A stretch of 21,709 nt of DNA from a virus, in IMG/VR virus record IMGVR_UViG_3300046001_001050, positions 1 to 21,709 of that record; one strand, written 5' to 3'. The stretch's first letter is position 1. Each line of letters starts with the position of its first letter. The position numbers and the translations under genes were made by a program. Of the stretch, positions 21,292-21,709 are shown piece after piece. The notes under the pieces are model-generated. The model had not been told where the DNA came from, did no database searches, and saw only the letters and a list, made by a program, of their open reading frames with translations.

Positions 21292-21485
21292 AAAAGAAAA
21301 ACAGAAAGATAACTCTGGTAAAAACATTAGAGCAAGAATCCGTAAGGGTAATGATCGATGTCGACGATGATCTCTACGAGGCGTTGGCAAGGGCTGGCCG
21401 TCAACACTTGGCTAAAGATAAGATGGCTTGCTTTGAGTACGCACTAAACAAGGCGTTGCTGGAACTATGCGAGGAACTCAAATGA
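21288..21485 (+). CDS. Small protein with ribbon-helix-helix-like layout
   Basis: A 65-residue protein whose start at 21288 is fixed by the ATGA overlap and an AGGA upstream (21275-21278). An in-frame start at 21177 would only translate DNA coding the membrane protein. The sequence has a basic N-terminus (KKKNRKITLVKTLEQE), a strand (SVRVMIDVD), then helices (DDLYEALARAGRQHLAKDKM, CFEYALNKALLELCEELK). That is the order of ribbon-helix-helix DNA-binding proteins, including antitoxins and phage repressors. The role is inferred; there is no adjacent toxin obvious. ATGA overlap follows. Confidence 0.55.
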   Translation: MKKKNRKITLVKTLEQESVRVMIDVDDDLYEALARAGRQHLAKDKMACFEYALNKALLELCEELK

Positions 21486-21709
21486 CCGAGTTTAAGCAGA
21501 AGGTATTAACCGCTTCAGTAGATCGCTACGTCCTGACCAAGACGCAGTGCGAGATGCTGCGCCAGGATGCGGAAATGATCGGGATGAAGCGTGCGCCTGT
21601 GCTGTCGAAGGATGGAGTAACACGTACGGTATCACGTACGCGAACCTGCTCATCGTGCTGGATACCATACGCCAAGCATCACAACTGGATTTATAATATC
21701 ATGCGAGAG
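21482..21709 (+). CDS. Hypothetical protein, runs off the window (3' partial)
   Basis: Starts in an ATGA overlap with the RHH-like gene and stays open for all 76 codons to the end of the window. The visible part begins MTEFKQKVLTASVDRYVLTK, has a basic middle (MIGMKRAPVLSKDGVTRTVS) and a CSSCW pair late on (residues about 59-63). No family recognised; the CxxC may be half of a zinc site completed beyond the window. Confidence 0.55.
   Translation, partial: MTEFKQKVLTASVDRYVLTKTQCEMLRQDAEMIGMKRAPVLSKDGVTRTVSRTRTCSSCWIPYAKHHNWIYNIMRE

Noticed and set aside
21621-21640. Two CACGTACG copies as operator sites
   Set aside because: Both lie in coding DNA (encoding Thr-Arg-Thr and Ser-Arg-Thr) and only two short copies are present.
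1-21709. tRNA genes, CRISPR arrays, integrase or insertion sequence
   Set aside because: No cloverleaf, regular repeat-spacer array, recombinase motif or terminal inverted repeats were seen on either strand.

Overview
This window is a stretch of a tailed double-stranded DNA bacteriophage genome, best read as podovirus-like. It starts inside a major capsid gene of the N4-gp56 type. It then carries tail fibre, adaptor, nozzle-like and large internal (ejection) protein genes, but no tape measure, sheath or long-tail assembly genes. A small lipoprotein with a signal peptide and a GH108-type muramidase suggest a Gram-negative host; the host itself cannot be named from the sequence. Almost every gene is on the + strand and most neighbours touch or overlap. 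There is no stretch above 100 bases without a gene, and I saw no tRNA, rRNA, CRISPR array, insertion sequence or integrase.

Structural region (1-16428). The 5'-truncated capsid gene is followed by a perfect 10-bp hairpin (1011-1036). Then come a run of small virion or unknown genes (1062-2459), a 310-residue AT-rich appendage-like protein (2469-3401), and a compact cassette of three small genes (3401-4033) that looks like lysis genes: a 39-residue lipoprotein too short for ordinary gene calling, an unknown 92-residue protein, and an XhlA-like protein with a coiled coil and one membrane segment. Next are the tail fibre with a C-terminal S74 self-cleaving chaperone, a head-tail adaptor candidate, a beta-rich tail nozzle candidate, a GNAT-like small protein and four probable internal or ejection proteins, the largest 1114 residues. 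The region ends with a GH108-like muramidase carrying a duplicated Pro-rich tail.

Switch point (16425-16826). A single gene on the - strand encodes a secreted Gly/aromatic-rich protein. Its stop overlaps the muramidase stop by 4 bases. It is the only reverse-strand gene and looks like an accessory (moron-type) gene.

DNA-metabolism and accessory region (16826-21709). A PD-(D/E)XK protein of homing-endonuclease type, a small helical protein, a Holliday-junction-resolvase-like nuclease, an SSB-like protein and a RecB/Cas4-like exonuclease form a likely recombination module. Downstream lies a tightly coupled chain of very small genes, nearly every junction an ATGA or GTGA overlap, that includes a GT8-like glycosyltransferase, a 48-residue membrane protein and a possible ribbon-helix-helix protein. 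The last gene runs off the window. Several genes in this chain (19365-19436, 19726-19896, 19893-20030, 20027-20182, 21145-21291) are below 60 codons and would be missed by a normal length cutoff. The terminase, portal and DNA polymerase are presumably outside the window.
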